Assembly: GCF_040436345.1 (NCBI RefSeq) | Contig: NC_133223.1 | Location: 15,342,613 to 15,406,612 of the forward strand | From: Pagrus major | Taxonomy: Eukaryota > Chordata > Actinopteri > Spariformes > Sparidae | DNA: 64,000 nt | Direction of reading: 5' to 3' | Shown: one piece after another, positions 1 through 12,567 of the stretch | Position numbering within the stretch: position 1 is the first letter of the stretch | Layout of the letters: the number at the start of each line of letters is the position of its first letter | Made by a program: the position numbers and the translations under genes | Notes under the pieces: generated by a model | The model's database searches: none | What the model saw: the letters and a program-made list of their open reading frames with translations, nothing else | Told to the model about the DNA's origin: nothing

Positions 1-1646
1 TTTTAATCTTAATCTGAAAAAGAACAAGTAACTATGCTATTAAACACATTTAGTACAGTGAAAATCACAGTATTTCCTCTGAAATGCAATGAAAAGTAGC
101 AAGAGAAGTGCCTCCGAACAAATTTAACTACGGAGTCCCTAACGCCGCCAGACAAAGTCACATGAAGTAATTCAACCTGAGTCTGTGCCAGTAGTTTTCT
201 GTTTGAAACACTGAAAAATAACCAGCACCATGTCTTAACTCCCAGTAGAGTCATAAAAAGGACTTTATATTTCAGTGGAATATAACAAGCTAAACAACAG
301 ATGGTTCACTTGTATTACTGACTATGAAGATAGTCTTCAAAATAAAAACGATAAAAAAACAAAATAAACAAAAGATCAAAACAAGCCAAACATTGAATCC
401 ATCGTCCTCCCTGAAAAAGCAGCAGCTATGCAGGAACTTCAATTGGGACTGTGTTCGTCAGAATTTTCCTCCATGAAACACCTTGCAGCTGTCTGGCCGG
501 AGGGTTCCAGTGTAATGCCATATGCAGATAAACAATAGATCATAACAGGGCTGTGGGTCTGTGTACAGTAGTGGGCAGATGAAGAGCCAGACAGCCATGT
601 AAGGTAGCAGGCAGCACATCGGCCCGCTGGCTTCTGCTGGTGTGACTGATATATGGCATAATAGATCCACGCCGGCCTGTAAGTGGTGGCAACAGGTGAC
701 TCACATGAGTGGGAAGTGTTCTCCCCTCCTGCGTCCAGCATCGGATCCACTTTGTAGGTCACGCTAACCCAAACTCACCCCTGCCTCCAGCGAGCCAATA
801 CAGCTAAACTTAAACATGCTCATCCTTGATTGTAATCCCGGCACTCATGGGAGTGGTGCACACGCCAAACAGCTGCACACGTGTTAAAATACAAGCCAGG
901 CTTCATATATGAGGTACTGTATGTCTTTTCAGCTTGAACTTTGACACACGTGCCAGCAGTCATTTAATGAAATAAATAATATTATATTTACTAAATCAAG
1001 TTCATAAGATGGCTTCAGAGAAAAAATAACAATCTCTGAGCTGAATATCTGCAGCCTGGGTATGTTTGGCATCCCGTGTGCAGTTCTGTTGATGTCAATG
1101 AGACTGATGAAATGTGTGTATAAATGTGTTAGCGCACAGCAGTTGTGTGGTTGGTCTGACATTTTCCTCCGCTCCACTCCACTCCGCTGTGGCTGTTCCA
1201 CTGAAACATTGCTGAGCTGTCACAACACTGCAAAGCGAACCGCTACGGGCAAAGATATTTTGGTTAAAGAGCTCCTGACAGAGGCTTTTTGTCTGGAGTC
1301 CTTTAATATGAGCTGTAAAGGAGAGTTTACCTACTTTGGAAACTTCACTCCATGAGGGAGGTTCTTTGACTTTTTCCAGAGAGAACTGGAAACAAAAATT
1401 CAGTCTGAGAAAAAGACAACCAGCATACAGGAAACAACAAGTCAGATATATAACAATCATTAAACAAACCAGAGCCATAAAAAAGATCAGATAATAAAGC
1501 TTTACTTTCCCAAAGGGGAATGAACAAGTCTAGTCTGAGGGAAGTTTGCAGTTACTTCCATTTAAAAGGTGGATAATACCTGGTAGTTATGGGATCTTGA
1601 ACAAGATTTAAATAGATAGATATGTGGTAGTTTGGAAGCTTGAGAG

Positions 1647-1966
1647 CAGGGCTGTCCAAAGTGGGGCCCACAGGCCAAAGTCGGCTGATTTTAGTTTAAA
1701 AAAAAAAAATCATAAATATGTATAGTATAAATTACTGTTCATCCTGTTTCATTTGGCATGAGGTAAAGTGCTCTTTATATATGTAGGATCCCTAATTATT
1801 ATTTATTCTTCACGAAATGAGCAGGTCAAAGTTGTGGGAACTTGGGATCCTGGTACTATTTTGCTCCTTAACAATGAAATAAAATAAATCGGTCTTCACT
1901 TTTGGCCTGTGTCCCACCATTGAGTTTCAGCTTTGGCCCCCCAAGGGAAAAGTTTGGGCACCCCTG
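1647..1966. repeat. hAT-like non-autonomous DNA transposon (MITE)
   Basis: The left end reads CAGGGCTGTCCAAAG. The right end, read on the other strand, is CAGGGGTGCCCAAAC, so the two form an imperfect terminal inverted repeat of a kind common to hAT elements in fish and mammals. The flanking 8-mers (1639-1646 cttgagag; 1967-1974 cttcagta) agree at 5 of 8 positions, consistent with a decayed 8-bp target duplication. The 320-bp interior has no coding capacity, and both ends contain GGCC-rich stretches typical of this family. Confidence 0.7.
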
Positions 1967-4439
1967 CTTCAGTATTTTAAATGAATATCACAAAGTGATT
2001 AATAATTTTTGTCTATAAGAAAGTCCATCCTACGTTGTGACAGAGAGAGAAATGACACGTCACGTGTAATATACCAGTAATGTACATTTATTCTGCTCAG
2101 TTACTATTGAGTTAACAAAGCATTATTATGTGACATTTATTAGTCTTTTTAGTTTAGTCGAATAAACAGAGGTCTTTCCTGACAAGTCTGGAAGTGAAAA
2201 TCTAAACAAACACTACCTGAGATGAAGTTGCTGGCATTGCAGGGGGTCATATTGTGACATTGTTTAACAGAAACACACCTAAGTAGGATAATTTAGAGAG
2301 CTATCATTTCTGTGGATTGTACATTAGCGGTGGAATGATGTGTGCAGTGAAAATGAAGCCATATAGTCCAAATATTTGAGGTATTTCTGATCTGGAACAA
2401 ACAGTAGAGCCATGTAGCTATAAAAATGTCTGACACCAGCCGTCCAAATTTGGCTCTCCACATATTTTTAGAATCTAACTCAGCTGTGAGCCTGTGTGGC
2501 CTAATTTGTCCTTCTGCAATGGTGATAAACTACAGACATTTTACCTGAAAAGGTGCTTTTTTCTAACTGTGTTACAACAATAAATGACTTTGTCAGGCGA
2601 TGTGGTTGTTTAGAGGTGTATTGAGATCTTTGCTGAAAAATCTCCAGCGAATCCTTGTACTTAATGAACAACACTGTATAAATACTTTTTCCTCCACTGA
2701 TGTCAGTCTAAACACGTACAGTTAAAGGGAAGCAGACCAAAGCGATGTATACCCCGCCATCTAATTGCCTGTGTGTTTATGAGGACGGCGTTGAGCCGGC
2801 AGTGTATCCTGGTCCTCTATGAGGATCCGGAGTCTGTCAAACAGGGCTTAGTGCTGAAAGGTGCAGATCACTGGAGGAATGTTTAAATCAACCCTGCCCC
2901 CTGTTGTCTCTGGACTGTGACACACTGCAGCCTGAGGGGAACCAGCTAGTGTTGGGTCTGAAGATCAGTTTTTATATTCTGAGAGAGAAATCGCTGTTCT
3001 CTCGTGTTACTAAACAAAAAAAATTACACTCAATTATTCTGTGAGAGACATAAATCTAAAACTCTTGATTTGTTGTTCAGCAGTAAAAAAAAACATGGCG
3101 TGATGGTCCCATAAAACTTCCATCCAAGGATTATTCAGCCTGAGGCTCTGCCACAGCCCCGACTGATTCTTGAACCAGAGTCACTCCCCTCTAAGGCAAC
3201 ATTTAGGCTGCTCCAACAGACCGCAGGATTTATTGTTGTGTTGCAGGGCAGAGAAAACACACGGCATTTATTCCTGTTACTCTGCAGCGAGTCACAGCAG
3301 CAGCCGTCACCTCACCGTGATGCAGTTTAGTAGCTGCTATTTCTCTCCGAGCTGCCTGGCTGCGGTCCAGACCGACTCAGTGTCAGTGAAGGCATGTCTG
3401 ACTGGAAATTTAAATACAGTTTAAGTTTGTTTTAAAGTGTACTTTCTCACTTAGTTTATCATAATATCTCTCTCACACCTACCCTAGACTTTTTTTTTTC
3501 CATGAACTCGTTTTAACTCAACACTTCTTGCTCAGTACACACATACAAACTCTCAGAGGGACTCAGAGATCACCCCTTACACTTTGATCAACGTCAGAGA
3601 GGAATAATTCAGAAGTGCATAATACCCCATTTGCGCAATTCACCGTTCTGGATGCCTTATAACCAGACTGTCCATTACTCTGCCACAGAGATTATAAACA
3701 AATTTGACAGCCATGACGGTTTACAGGCAAACCAGGCCGCTCAGCACAGGGCACAATGTATGACAGTAAATCCATGGTTATTGCCAGGCATCCAGAGAGC
3801 CAGTAGGAGAACAGGTGTGACAGACAACCAATAGCAAAGAGGGTTTCTACAGAAGAGAAGAGCTCGTCTTTAACCTCTCTGCCACCTCCGCCTCCCACTC
3901 TTTTTAGTACCTTGTTCATTTTGTCCTTCGGAAATCATATTGTTTGAGATTACTTCCTCTGAGAACAGGAAGGGGCAGTCGAGGGAAAGACAAAGAGACT
4001 GAGAGCGCTGTGCTGACTGTGCCGTATGTATTCTTTCATGTATGTTCCCGGACTGACACGTTACTGCACCAATGGTGGAAAGTCAGTTCATTTACTCATG
4101 TGCTGCAAGTACACTGATGAGGATCTGAACTTCAGTATTTCTAGGCGCCCCAACCCCTCCAGACCCACACACACTGAAGATTTGATATATGGTAAACACA
4201 CAAGATGACTTACATGTGGCATGATTGGTAGACCTACACTACAGCCTATGTATATTTTACTGCATCTATATATTTTATTATTTTGTTTATTTATATTTAT
4301 ATTCAAACGATTTTTTTTTTTATGGAAAACTTTTAAATTCGTAATATAAAGTATTTTGTGGCGCCATAGGAAGTTGGATGTCATCTGATAAGTTGCCTCC
4401 AGTGATGTCACCACTAGGTTGAATTGTGGTTAATGTAGG

Positions 4440-4660
4440 TGGCATTTATAAAAAGCAGTCTTTTCATACTGTTGGACTCATTATGGACAGTTATAATCAA
4501 TCGATATAGCAAAACCAGAGATATCGCCTTTTTTATTCCACACATGCTTCTTCCTTTTTGAAACACGGCACCTACATTACCCACAATGCAACTTAGCGAC
4601 TGAGTGACATCACAAAAGCCACAAAAGGCTTTATACTATGTACTAGTTACCCTTTAATGA
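4440..4660. repeat. probable dispersed teleost repeat
   Basis: The segment around 4560-4620, including ctacattacccacaatgc followed by a 'gagtgacatcac' stretch, resembles a high-copy sequence I have seen at many fish loci. The boundaries are not visible. The motif itself resembles a ZNF143/THAP11 (SBS) site, which would be carried by the repeat. Family not assigned. Confidence 0.35.
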
Positions 4661-6482
4661 CTTTCTTGTACTGGATGCAAGAGTTTGGAGTGAACATAAT
4701 AAGAGACTATCAAAACAGTTCATTTTGAATTAGTCCAGGGGGAGCTGTATTGTTACCAGAGTCTGCACAGGTGAGGAAAGACTGCTGTCAGTATGAGCTG
4801 ACAAGAACGTCTATTATAACGTGTACCTTCTGCCATTGTGCTGTCTGGACTCTCAGCCTGTTTGTGATTTACTTCCTGTGAAGACCATCAGCATTATCCA
4901 AGGAGGGCTTCGAGCCAGTAGTTCCCTGAGTGGGACGAGGGCCAGCTTCACTTACTGGTGATCCAACTGGTCTCCAACTGGAGCCAGTGTGAAGTTATAA
5001 CCAGTACTAAGAGCATGCTGGAAAAAAAGTGTCACACCACAAACTTTCCTATGGTATGCTTTGACGTATGAGTCTTGTTTGAGATTGAACATGTCCGCTC
5101 CCACGTGTTTTCAGGGGGATGTTTTGTTTCCCGGCTGTTTTACTGATAAAGAGCACAACGCTCTGATTTCACATCTCATTGCCATATATATACTTCATAG
5201 AGACAGTGAGGGAGGGGGAGACGGACTGAGGGACAGATGGTCATGGTCTTTTACATCATCTCTCTCACACATAGCCAGTGTCAGCCAGGCAGCTCAGAGC
5301 TGCACAGTGGACTTCACAATGGGAGTAACTTGTTATGGAAGCTTGTGGATTACTTGCAGAGGGAGATGAGGGGAGGTAAGAGAGAACTCCCTGTTTGGCT
5401 TTTCGTTTCACTCTCTACGATTGTAGTGATTAGACTGTGTATCCTACCTGACACACCGTTAAAATAACAGTTTGTTTTAACACACAGCTTTTGAGGAATG
5501 TATACATTTTCTTTAACTTTGCCAAGTAGGGCAGATGTGTGACGTGTCGGAAAAACCTGTCAAACTTTTACTTTCAGCCCTCTTTTCTTATCTTATAACT
5601 CATCAGTCTTTGATCTCTAACTGCAAAGTAAAAGCTGGCAGGAGGTATAAATGTACATAGTGCATAAAGATGTCAGAGGTCACCTCTTGTAGGAGTTTGA
5701 TGGGTTTTCTTAACCCCTCAACGTCAGGGGTCATTTATTGCCCCCTTAAAGCTGTCTGGTGAGCTGCCTTATAGGGTCATTCTCGGCTGAGACTTGCCAG
5801 CCTGTAACTGCCATGTTTGGGTCTTACCAAAACTATCGCTAATGCTCGAGTCAAGAGGTGAAAGCACACACGCACAGTGGATAGATTGAGATCTGATTGA
5901 CGCTCTCAGATGGAGCTCTAGAGGTTTTCATTGTTGCACAGAGGACAGCGGACATCAGAGCTGCTGATGTGAGTGAAGTCTGCCGGTCATGGTCCACAGG
6001 CGAGATCAGGCCCGGTCACGGCATCTAAAGGACAAAGTCTCCTAGCTCTGACTTGCCCGGTGGTGGCCGATCTGTGGTCTCTGTCATGTCTGTCATACGT
6101 AATTTGGAATTACGCACAGGGAATGTAAACACACGTAACATAATATTGAATCATTTTCTCTTAAAACAACTTCTTTATTTACTTTTACATTACTCCAGAA
6201 CTTCCTCTCCCCCTATCTCTCTCTTGGGAAAATGGTTGTTCTCATGCCAGCGTCCAGTCCTCAAGCAATTCACAGGCAGAGAGGCTATTTTTATGCATAT
6301 GATGCCACACTCACACCCAGGTCATTTCATCTGTAGGAGTGTCTACAGCTCTCTGTGACTGATTATTTCTCTTCTCTCCCTTTCTACCCTCCTCTCTCTT
6401 TCTTCATCCACCTCAGAGACTTTCCACCTCTAGAGCTTTCCATCTTTTCTCTCCTCCCTCTCCACCCTTTGTGTCAGCAGCG

Positions 6483-7634
6483 ATGGGGGACTGGAGTCTC
6501 CTGGGGAATTTCCTAGAGGAGGTCCAGGAACACTCCACCTCGGTCGGGAAGGTCTGGCTCACCGTCCTCTTCATCTTCCGCATCCTGGTGCTGGGCACGG
6601 CAGCCGAGTCGTCCTGGGGCGACGAGCAGAGCGACTTCCTGTGCGACACCCAGCAGCCCGGTTGCACCAACGTGTGCTACGACAGCGCCTTCCCCATCGC
6701 CCACATCCGCTACTGGGTGCTGCAGATTGTCTTCGTGTCAACGCCTTCCCTCATCTACATGGGCCACGCCATGCACACGGTACGCAGGGAAGAGAAGCAG
6801 AGGAGGAAGGAGCAGGAGGAGAGGGAGGCGAGAGAGGAAGGTGGAGGAGACCTGGAGGGGGAGAAGGAGTACCTTCAGCAGAAGGAGAGTGGAAAAGCGA
6901 TGACAACTGATGGGACTGTCCGTGTTCGCCTGAAAGGTGCGCTGCTGCAGACTTACATGCTGAGCATCGTGATCCGCACAGTGATGGAGGTGACGTTCAT
7001 CGTGGTGCAGTACCTGATCTACGGCATCTTCCTCAATTCGTTGTACCTGTGCAAGGCCTGGCCCTGCCCCAACCCCGTCAATTGCTACATGTCCCGACCC
7101 ACGGAGAAGAACGTCTTCATCATCTTCATGCTGGTGGTGGCCGGTGTGTCTCTGCTGCTCTCCGTGTTGGAGCTCTACCACCTCGGCTGGAAGAGCATCA
7201 AGAGGTGCGTACGAAAGAAGGCGATACAGAGGAACAACCACAGAGCTGTGACGGTGGCAGTGTCTGCCACCTTGGAGCCAAACAGCCCCACTCGCCCCTC
7301 GGCCTCCTGCACCCCGCCCCCTGACTTCAGCCAGTGCCTAGCGGCCCCGAGCTCCATGAACCCCATGACCTCGATGGCCTCTCATCCCTTCAACAACAGG
7401 ATGGCACTGCAGCAGAACTCGGTCAACTTGGCCACCGAGCGGCATCACAGCTGCGACAACCTGGAGGACGAGGAAGACTTCCTGAGGATGAGATATGAGC
7501 AACCGCCCACAGAGCTGCCCAACAGCTGCTCCCCGTCCCCTCTGCTGCACTCCGGCTTCATGAAGGACAAACGCCGGCTGAGCAAGACCAGCGGGAGCAG
7601 CAGCCGGGCTCGCCAAGACGACCTGTCAGTTTAG
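6483..7634 (+). CDS. gja5: gap junction protein alpha 5 (connexin-40 type)
   Basis: This is an intact 383-residue connexin in one uninterrupted coding exon. Six connexins form a hemichannel, and docked hemichannels pass ions and small molecules between cells; GJA5 is known from atrial and conduction myocardium and arterial endothelium. The start was chosen at [13 protein letters not shown], the canonical alpha-connexin N-terminus, and not the in-frame ATG four codons upstream. A pyrimidine-rich tract ending gtgtcagcag at 6471-6480 is a good splice acceptor just before the ATG, as in other connexin genes with a non-coding first exon. Four membrane segments are visible at about 22-42, 77-97, 158-180 and 210-232. 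The first extracellular loop has C54-x6-C61-x3-C65 and the second C190-x4-C195-x5-C201. The C-terminus keeps CTPPPDF (276-282) and ends DDLSV, a PDZ/ZO-1-type tail as in Cx40. The protein is about 25 residues longer than human Cx40, partly through a Glu/Arg-rich cytoplasmic loop (101-140). The neighbour acp6 supports gja5 over other alpha connexins; which teleost copy (a or b) cannot be decided. Confidence 0.96.
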   Translation: MGDWSLLGNFLEEVQEHSTSVGKVWLTVLFIFRILVLGTAAESSWGDEQSDFLCDTQQPGCTNVCYDSAFPIAHIRYWVLQIVFVSTPSLIYMGHAMHTVRREEKQRRKEQEEREAREEGGGDLEGEKEYLQQKESGKAMTTDGTVRVRLKGALLQTYMLSIVIRTVMEVTFIVVQYLIYGIFLNSLYLCKAWPCPNPVNCYMSRPTEKNVFIIFMLVVAGVSLLLSVLELYHLGWKSIKRCVRKKAIQRNNHRAVTVAVSATLEPNSPTRPSASCTPPPDFSQCLAAPSSMNPMTSMASHPFNNRMALQQNSVNLATERHHSCDNLEDEEDFLRMRYEQPPTELPNSCSPSPLLHSGFMKDKRRLSKTSGSSSRARQDDLSV

Positions 7635-7893
7635 ACTCGGAACCATGGGAGAGGAGAGGGGACTGGACCTTCAGAGCCAAAGAGACGGAGATCGAAAGAT
7701 TGGCTTAGGAAGAGTCAAAAAGTGAAATTTCCGGCATTGTAGTCTGACACTTGACTGTAGAGGACGGACTAAATGTTCACTTTAGAAAGAGACACTGAGA
7801 TCTGAGTTAGTGGACCATGTAAACTTGACATGTGTGACAGCCCAGAGCTTGACAAGCTGACAACTAAACTGCAAAAGAAAAATAATTAAATAT

Positions 7894-7899
7894 AATAAA
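7894..7899 (+). terminator. gja5: gja5 proximal poly(A) signal AATAAA
   Basis: This is the first canonical AATAAA after the gja5 stop, 260 bp downstream, in an A-rich context. Use of the site is inferred. Confidence 0.45.
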
Positions 7900-8135
7900 A
7901 ACAGGGTAACGGGTGTGACACCTGAATATTGCACATTTAATGTTTTAGTTCAACAGAACCAAAAATGAAGAGAGATAAAGAGGCTTTAAAGTGAGAATGA
8001 CACGATGCTTGGTGTGAGATGACGCAGGGAAACAGTTTATTACAAGACAAAATACGACACACATCTCCACTATTCACTTTTAAATAGTACAACCAACAGT
8101 TTCTTTCTCCCACTGCAAAAAATAAGATTCATTAA

Positions 8136-8646
8136 AAGAGACATATTATGCTCATTTTCAGGCTCATAATTTTATTTGGGTTACTACTAGAATGGGTTTA
8201 CATGCTTTAATGTTAAAAAAAAACAAAACATCAGATTTCTGCAGCACTTTATTCGCCTCTGTCTGAGACGCTCCTGTCTCTTTAAGGCCTCCTGAATACC
8301 CAGTCTCCTCTGATTGGTCAGCTTGCACACGCCTGAGCCAGCACCGCTAACAACAACAGAGCAGCTGTGCTAAACCAATTCTTACATGCCAACCTAGCCG
8401 CTATGCATAAAATATGTGAAAGTTTGACGTATTGACATAGTGTGATGTCACAAAGTCATGGAATTAAAGGCGGGACTACTGACGAGGCGTTTCAGGAGCA
8501 GTGTTTTGTGTGGGAGAGAGGAGCTTCTGTTGGTGCGGACTTTGGGCTTTTTAACTTTCAAGATCTTTTACATGCACAATAACAGAAATAAGTAATATAA
8601 AAAACACTGAAGGACAGGAAAAACTGAAAAAAAATGTGTCTCCTGC
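8136..8646. repeat. dispersed teleost DNA-transposon-like repeat
   Basis: It opens with aagagacatattatgctcat, a start I recognise from a high-copy teleost repeat. It closes near 8646 with a degenerate inverted match (aatgtgtctcctgc read on the other strand gives gcaggagacacatt). The interior of about 480 bp has no coding capacity. It sits in the probable gja5 3' UTR or the immediate downstream region. The family name is not assigned. Confidence 0.55.
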
Positions 8647-9351
8647 AGGAACTTTAATATGCAATAAAACTGTGAAGCTTGCCAGTATATAAATTGGATT
8701 TTTTTCTGTGGAGCACATTTTCAGTTCATAAAGGTAAAGTGCCTTAACAAGAGTGAAAATATCTCTCTTTCCACATAACATGTTTCTATATAGATTTTTT
8801 CCAAAAGTCATTGCCAAAGACTGTCAATTTAAAGTGAGCCATATGTCTATTTGTTAATCTGATTGCACTACACCTGCAGGTCAACATTCTTAATGTAACT
8901 CAAGAATAATCTACTTTAGAATCTAAGATAGTGTGAGTGAACTGTATTCATTAGTTTGTATTTGAATGGAGCCTTTGTGTGCAGAAGTGATGAGAGAATG
9001 TAGCCTGATTTTTAGGATTTTCCTTTTAAAGGGATTCAAGACTGCTTAGATGCTGTTATGAGGAGATCCGGCCACTGGGTGGCAGCATTGCACTTAACGT
9101 TTCTCAGTTTCTCTCCTGGAGCCATTGTGTAAATACTGAATTTGTCCCTATGCAATATATGTTTCAGTAGATGTCTTTGAATGTATTTTATTTCATTTCC
9201 AGTGTCTTGTTCTTACTATATGCAGAATAATTTTACAGGTTGTGTGTGATAGCTGTTTTTTTAAGTTTAATCCTACATATTTCCCACAGCAAACATTCAG
9301 CCTGCTGTTCAGTCACTGCAGCTTCTGGTTCATTCACACAGACCTTTATGC

Positions 9352-9388
9352 AATAAATGTCATCACTAACCCATCACAAATCAATAAA
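9352..9388 (+). terminator. gja5: gja5 distal poly(A) signals (two AATAAA)
   Basis: Two AATAAA hexamers 31 bp apart (9352-9357 and 9383-9388) are followed at 9415-9435 by a T/G-containing stretch. This could be the distal cleavage site of a long gja5 transcript. Confidence 0.4.
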
Positions 9389-9409
9389 TCATCAACTGTA
9401 CAATCTGCT

Positions 9410-11095
9410 CTCTGTCATCCCTCAGTGTGTGTGATTAATTCAAGTACTTCTTCGATCTTTGTGCTATCGACATATGAAGATGTATGTGTGATACAAAAGG
9501 ACAGGATAGATGCTATTACCAGCTGTACTCTGATGAAGAACATACACATGTGAAGGGTTTCCTGCTTTTTTAGATCAGAATCTTATCACCATTTGCATTT
9601 CTCAGTCTGTGCTCACAAGAGAGGACCTGCAGGAGACAGACTGGGGAAGATGCACAGTATTTACACAAACAAAGACTGTCTCGCCATCTCTGCCAGGAAG
9701 CTGAGCGCCAATATCCAACTCAGTCTGTCACATGCTGAACCGAGCTGAAAGCTGCAGTAGATGATGCCGTTTTTGTTTGTTGGTTGCAGATATATTTTAC
9801 CCTGGATGATGACTCCACGTTGAAGTCCTTTCTCTGAAAATCACCCATGAGTAGGGCTGAGGCGATGTTTTTATGCACTTGTAAGGGTATTTGTTGTCTG
9901 CTTTTCTTATTTATTCAAAAAAATGTAACCAAGATGAGCATATAAGGTGGAATATGCTTTTCTAATTTCAGTCTCTAAACCTCTTGTTATTTTGAACAAT
10001 ACTGCATAAACCTGTATGAGGTTTATTTAAATGATTGACACCACCACAGGGTTTGGAAACGAAATAAATCTGCATTAAGGATGGAAGGTGAGGACTACAC
10101 TGCTAAAAAGGAAAGTTCACATACAAGAAATAAACACTGAATTTGAGGAGAAAATGACTTTATGAAATTAGCTGTTCAAAGGTTTGGAATTAGTGGAAAA
10201 TGCTAATTTTCATCAATCTTCATCAAATCACCAATTTAAGTAGAGAAATACTTAATACAAGTGGAGTATAAAGCTGCTGTAATTGTTTATTAAATTAAAG
10301 AAAATGGTACGTGACCTCAATCTATTTATTTTAGCTTGTTTTACCAGTACATTATTCAATTTTTAGAGTTCCTGATTAATTGAGGCATATAAGACACCAC
10401 AGGGGTCAGTTTAAGAAGATAATTTCATATTCCCAAATCTATTATATTACATTTTTGCCAGCACAGAACTTTTTGCAGTGTATCATTCAGTGGTGGAAAA
10501 AGTATTCAGATAATTTACTTAATCAAATGTGAATCAACATTTTAACCTTAGCAAAATCTACTAGTCATTGCTGAATGGATGTTTTCAGAGCTTTGTATGG
10601 GCTAAAATATCGCTCCTGATGGATTAACATTCAAGCAGCTACTTCTTACTTCATACACTTGTGGGCACAACAATGCATCATATTATATCATTTTATAATC
10701 TCTTATATTATGCGTTTTAGAAATTTCCCTCTGCAATGTAGCAGAGTGAAATTAGTATAAATAAAAAACAAATGTAGGACAAAAACTCAAAATGACACAT
10801 TCACATGTAGGCCCACCCTTTTCTTAAAGTTACTGTAATAAACTCAACAGAGTCAATGCTATTTCTCAATTGCTAGATTAACAATTCACAATATTTAGAA
10901 AACAGCCATTAGAAAATGATTACATGTACCAAATTACATTAATAAATTCACAGTTATTTTCTGGTTCGTTCTTTTCATAATGGAGGAGTCGTGGAGTAGA
11001 TATTTTATTGTGCCTTCTGTATCACTATAAAGACTACATTTGTTGTTGATTGCTCTAACAAACTTTAACACTGAAGCCTGGTGACGTGCAGATAC
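9410..11095. other. gja5-acp6 intergenic DNA
   Basis: AT-rich, with no credible exon, RNA gene or long repeat. I see nothing specific in this stretch. Confidence 0.5.
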
Positions 11096-11394
11096 ACTTA
11101 GGCCCTGTAGAGGGCAGCAGCACACTTTCCATCGCAAATCTGTAAAAAGAAGAAGAAGAAGAAGCAGAAGAAGAAAGGTGAGCGTGTAATATAGCCGTCG
11201 GGAAATGTAGTTCTATCCTGGTTGCTACCACCTTTACCTCTATGGCAGAGTGGCATCAGCTGCCCTACACTTCCCGACACCTCCTCTGGTTTGAACCGGT
11301 GGCTACAGCGGCCGAATGACAAGTGAATTTATCGTTTACATCCACTGAACACTGTGTTTGCTATAGAGAGAAGTGGAAGAACTACGTTTTAAAA
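11096..11394 (+). promoter_or_regulatory. acp6: acp6 promoter and probable non-coding exon 1
   Basis: This segment is richer in CpG than its surroundings. It contains CGGGAAATGTAGT at 11199-11211, an exact fit to the reverse of the ZNF143/THAP11 consensus ACTAYRNNNCCCR, a class of site found in housekeeping promoters. A strong splice donor, AAAA|GTAAGT, ends a likely first exon at 11394. It would join the acceptor before 12760, where the ATG-bearing exon begins. There is no TATA box in the expected place. The transcription start is inferred to lie between about 11215 and 11340. Confidence 0.55.
11142..11176. repeat. AAG microsatellite
   Basis: An imperfect (GAA)n tract of about 35 bp immediately upstream of the acp6 promoter motif. 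Confidence 0.8.
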
Positions 11395-12434
11395 GTAAGT
11401 AGTTGTATTATACCTGCGATAGGAGAGCGTCGCTGTGATGCTACAGTTAGCTCGGCTGACTGTAGAGACGAAGGCTGAACTTCGTTTTATCACGTTGTGT
11501 CGCAACTAGCTAGTTTTGTAAGAGTTAACGTTAGCATTGTGCCCACTGATGTTTTCATAACGTGCTGCAGGGACCAACGAGGTTGTGTTGAAACGAGTTG
11601 GCTAATTCAGCTTATCTGTGGTGTGAATAGTTCGAGGATGAAGGAGCTTTATTGCCTAACTAGGCTAGTTAAAATAAATATATTTCACAAGAGAGGAAAG
11701 GTTTGAGAAGAAACGCTGTTACGCCCCCTGAAGAGCCCGTTAGACCAGCTAGTGCTCCAGCTTGGCTCCTCGCTTGTCAGCCTTTAAATAACTTCACGTA
11801 ACGTCACATAAGATCAAGAACCTTGTTGTTGTTTTACCTTGTGTAGATTGCTACCTCTGCTTTACATCAGCTAGACTTAGTTTAGATTACTGCTACTGCA
11901 TCATCATCATCATCATCCTCGACATCATTGGACTTACCAGGAAATTTGATTTGGTCCTTTGACGCAGGTTTGTACTTGATATTAAAAAAAAACCTGTAGC
12001 TGAAAGTAGATCGAAGATGATTAGTCGGCTGAAAGTCAAGTGTAGTCGATCACCCAGAAAAATGAGCCTATTAAACAGCTGTTGAATCATTTCAGTGAAA
12101 ATGCCAAAAGATGATCTCGTTTCAGCTTCTCCGATTCGGCGCGTCAAATTGAATTTCTTTAGGTTTTGGACAGTTTGGAGAGAACAAGACATTTTAAGAC
12201 GTCATTTTGGGCTGAGAGAAATTGCGATGAGCATTTTGTCACGATTTTTCTAGATGTCACACTGTATACAGCTGTTATGTTATGGATGTGCTTGAAGTTA
12301 CACAATTTGCTTGCCATTTCTGGATATTGGCTACATGAGCAGTAAATAATAAAGCACTGCAGCACTTACAAATAAATTATGTGGGATCAGATCAGTGCAT
12401 AGATTCGTGTACCCCCTGATAAGGATTCCAGCAT

Positions 12435-12567
12435 TTAAAGCAACATTATGTGGGATTTTGGCGTTTGGGTCCAGACACCATTCACCCTTTTACAAGAGAC
12501 TGTACTATCAACATGATTTTGAAGCTGTTATTTGAGGGTAAAAAAAAGTTACATAGTGTTACTTTAA
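12435..12567. repeat. 133-bp MITE with TTAA ends
   Basis: The left end is TTAAAGCAACATTATGT. The right end, read on the other strand, is TTAAAGTAACACTATGT, giving 15 of 17 matches. There is no coding capacity. If the outermost TTAA is a target duplication the insertion style would be piggyBac-like, but the TIR does not begin with the usual CCC, so I leave the superfamily open. It lies in the first intron of acp6. Confidence 0.7.

Larger units (their letters stand above)
1..6477. other. intergenic flank upstream of gja5
   Basis: No coding exon could be supported in this stretch. It is AT-rich with short uninformative open frames. It holds the hAT-like element at 1647-1966 and a probable repeat around 4440-4660. 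The gja5 core promoter and non-coding first exon should lie here, because the gja5 coding exon begins at a splice acceptor, but I could not place them. A minus-strand open frame at 439-762 was considered and not accepted as a gene. Confidence 0.6.
7635..9405 (+). other. gja5: probable gja5 3' UTR
   Basis: The DNA after the TAG is non-coding. AATAAA signals lie at 7894-7899 (short form), 9352-9357 and 9383-9388 (long form). If the distal signals are used, the UTR is about 1.75 kb and includes the transposon copy at about 8136-8646. Which site is used cannot be told from sequence. Confidence 0.5.

Noticed and set aside
439..762. Minus-strand 107-codon open frame with an acceptor-like ttacag inside
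   Set aside because: The product is rich in Cys, Tyr and His and matches no family I know. Two overlapping frames are equally plausible, and there is no supporting poly(A) signal in a good position.
6471..6482. In-frame ATG four codons before the gja5 start
   Set aside because: MGDW is the invariant connexin start, and the upstream ATG falls in or next to the splice acceptor.
6738..7241. 167-codon minus-strand open frame
   Set aside because: Antisense shadow of the gja5 coding exon.
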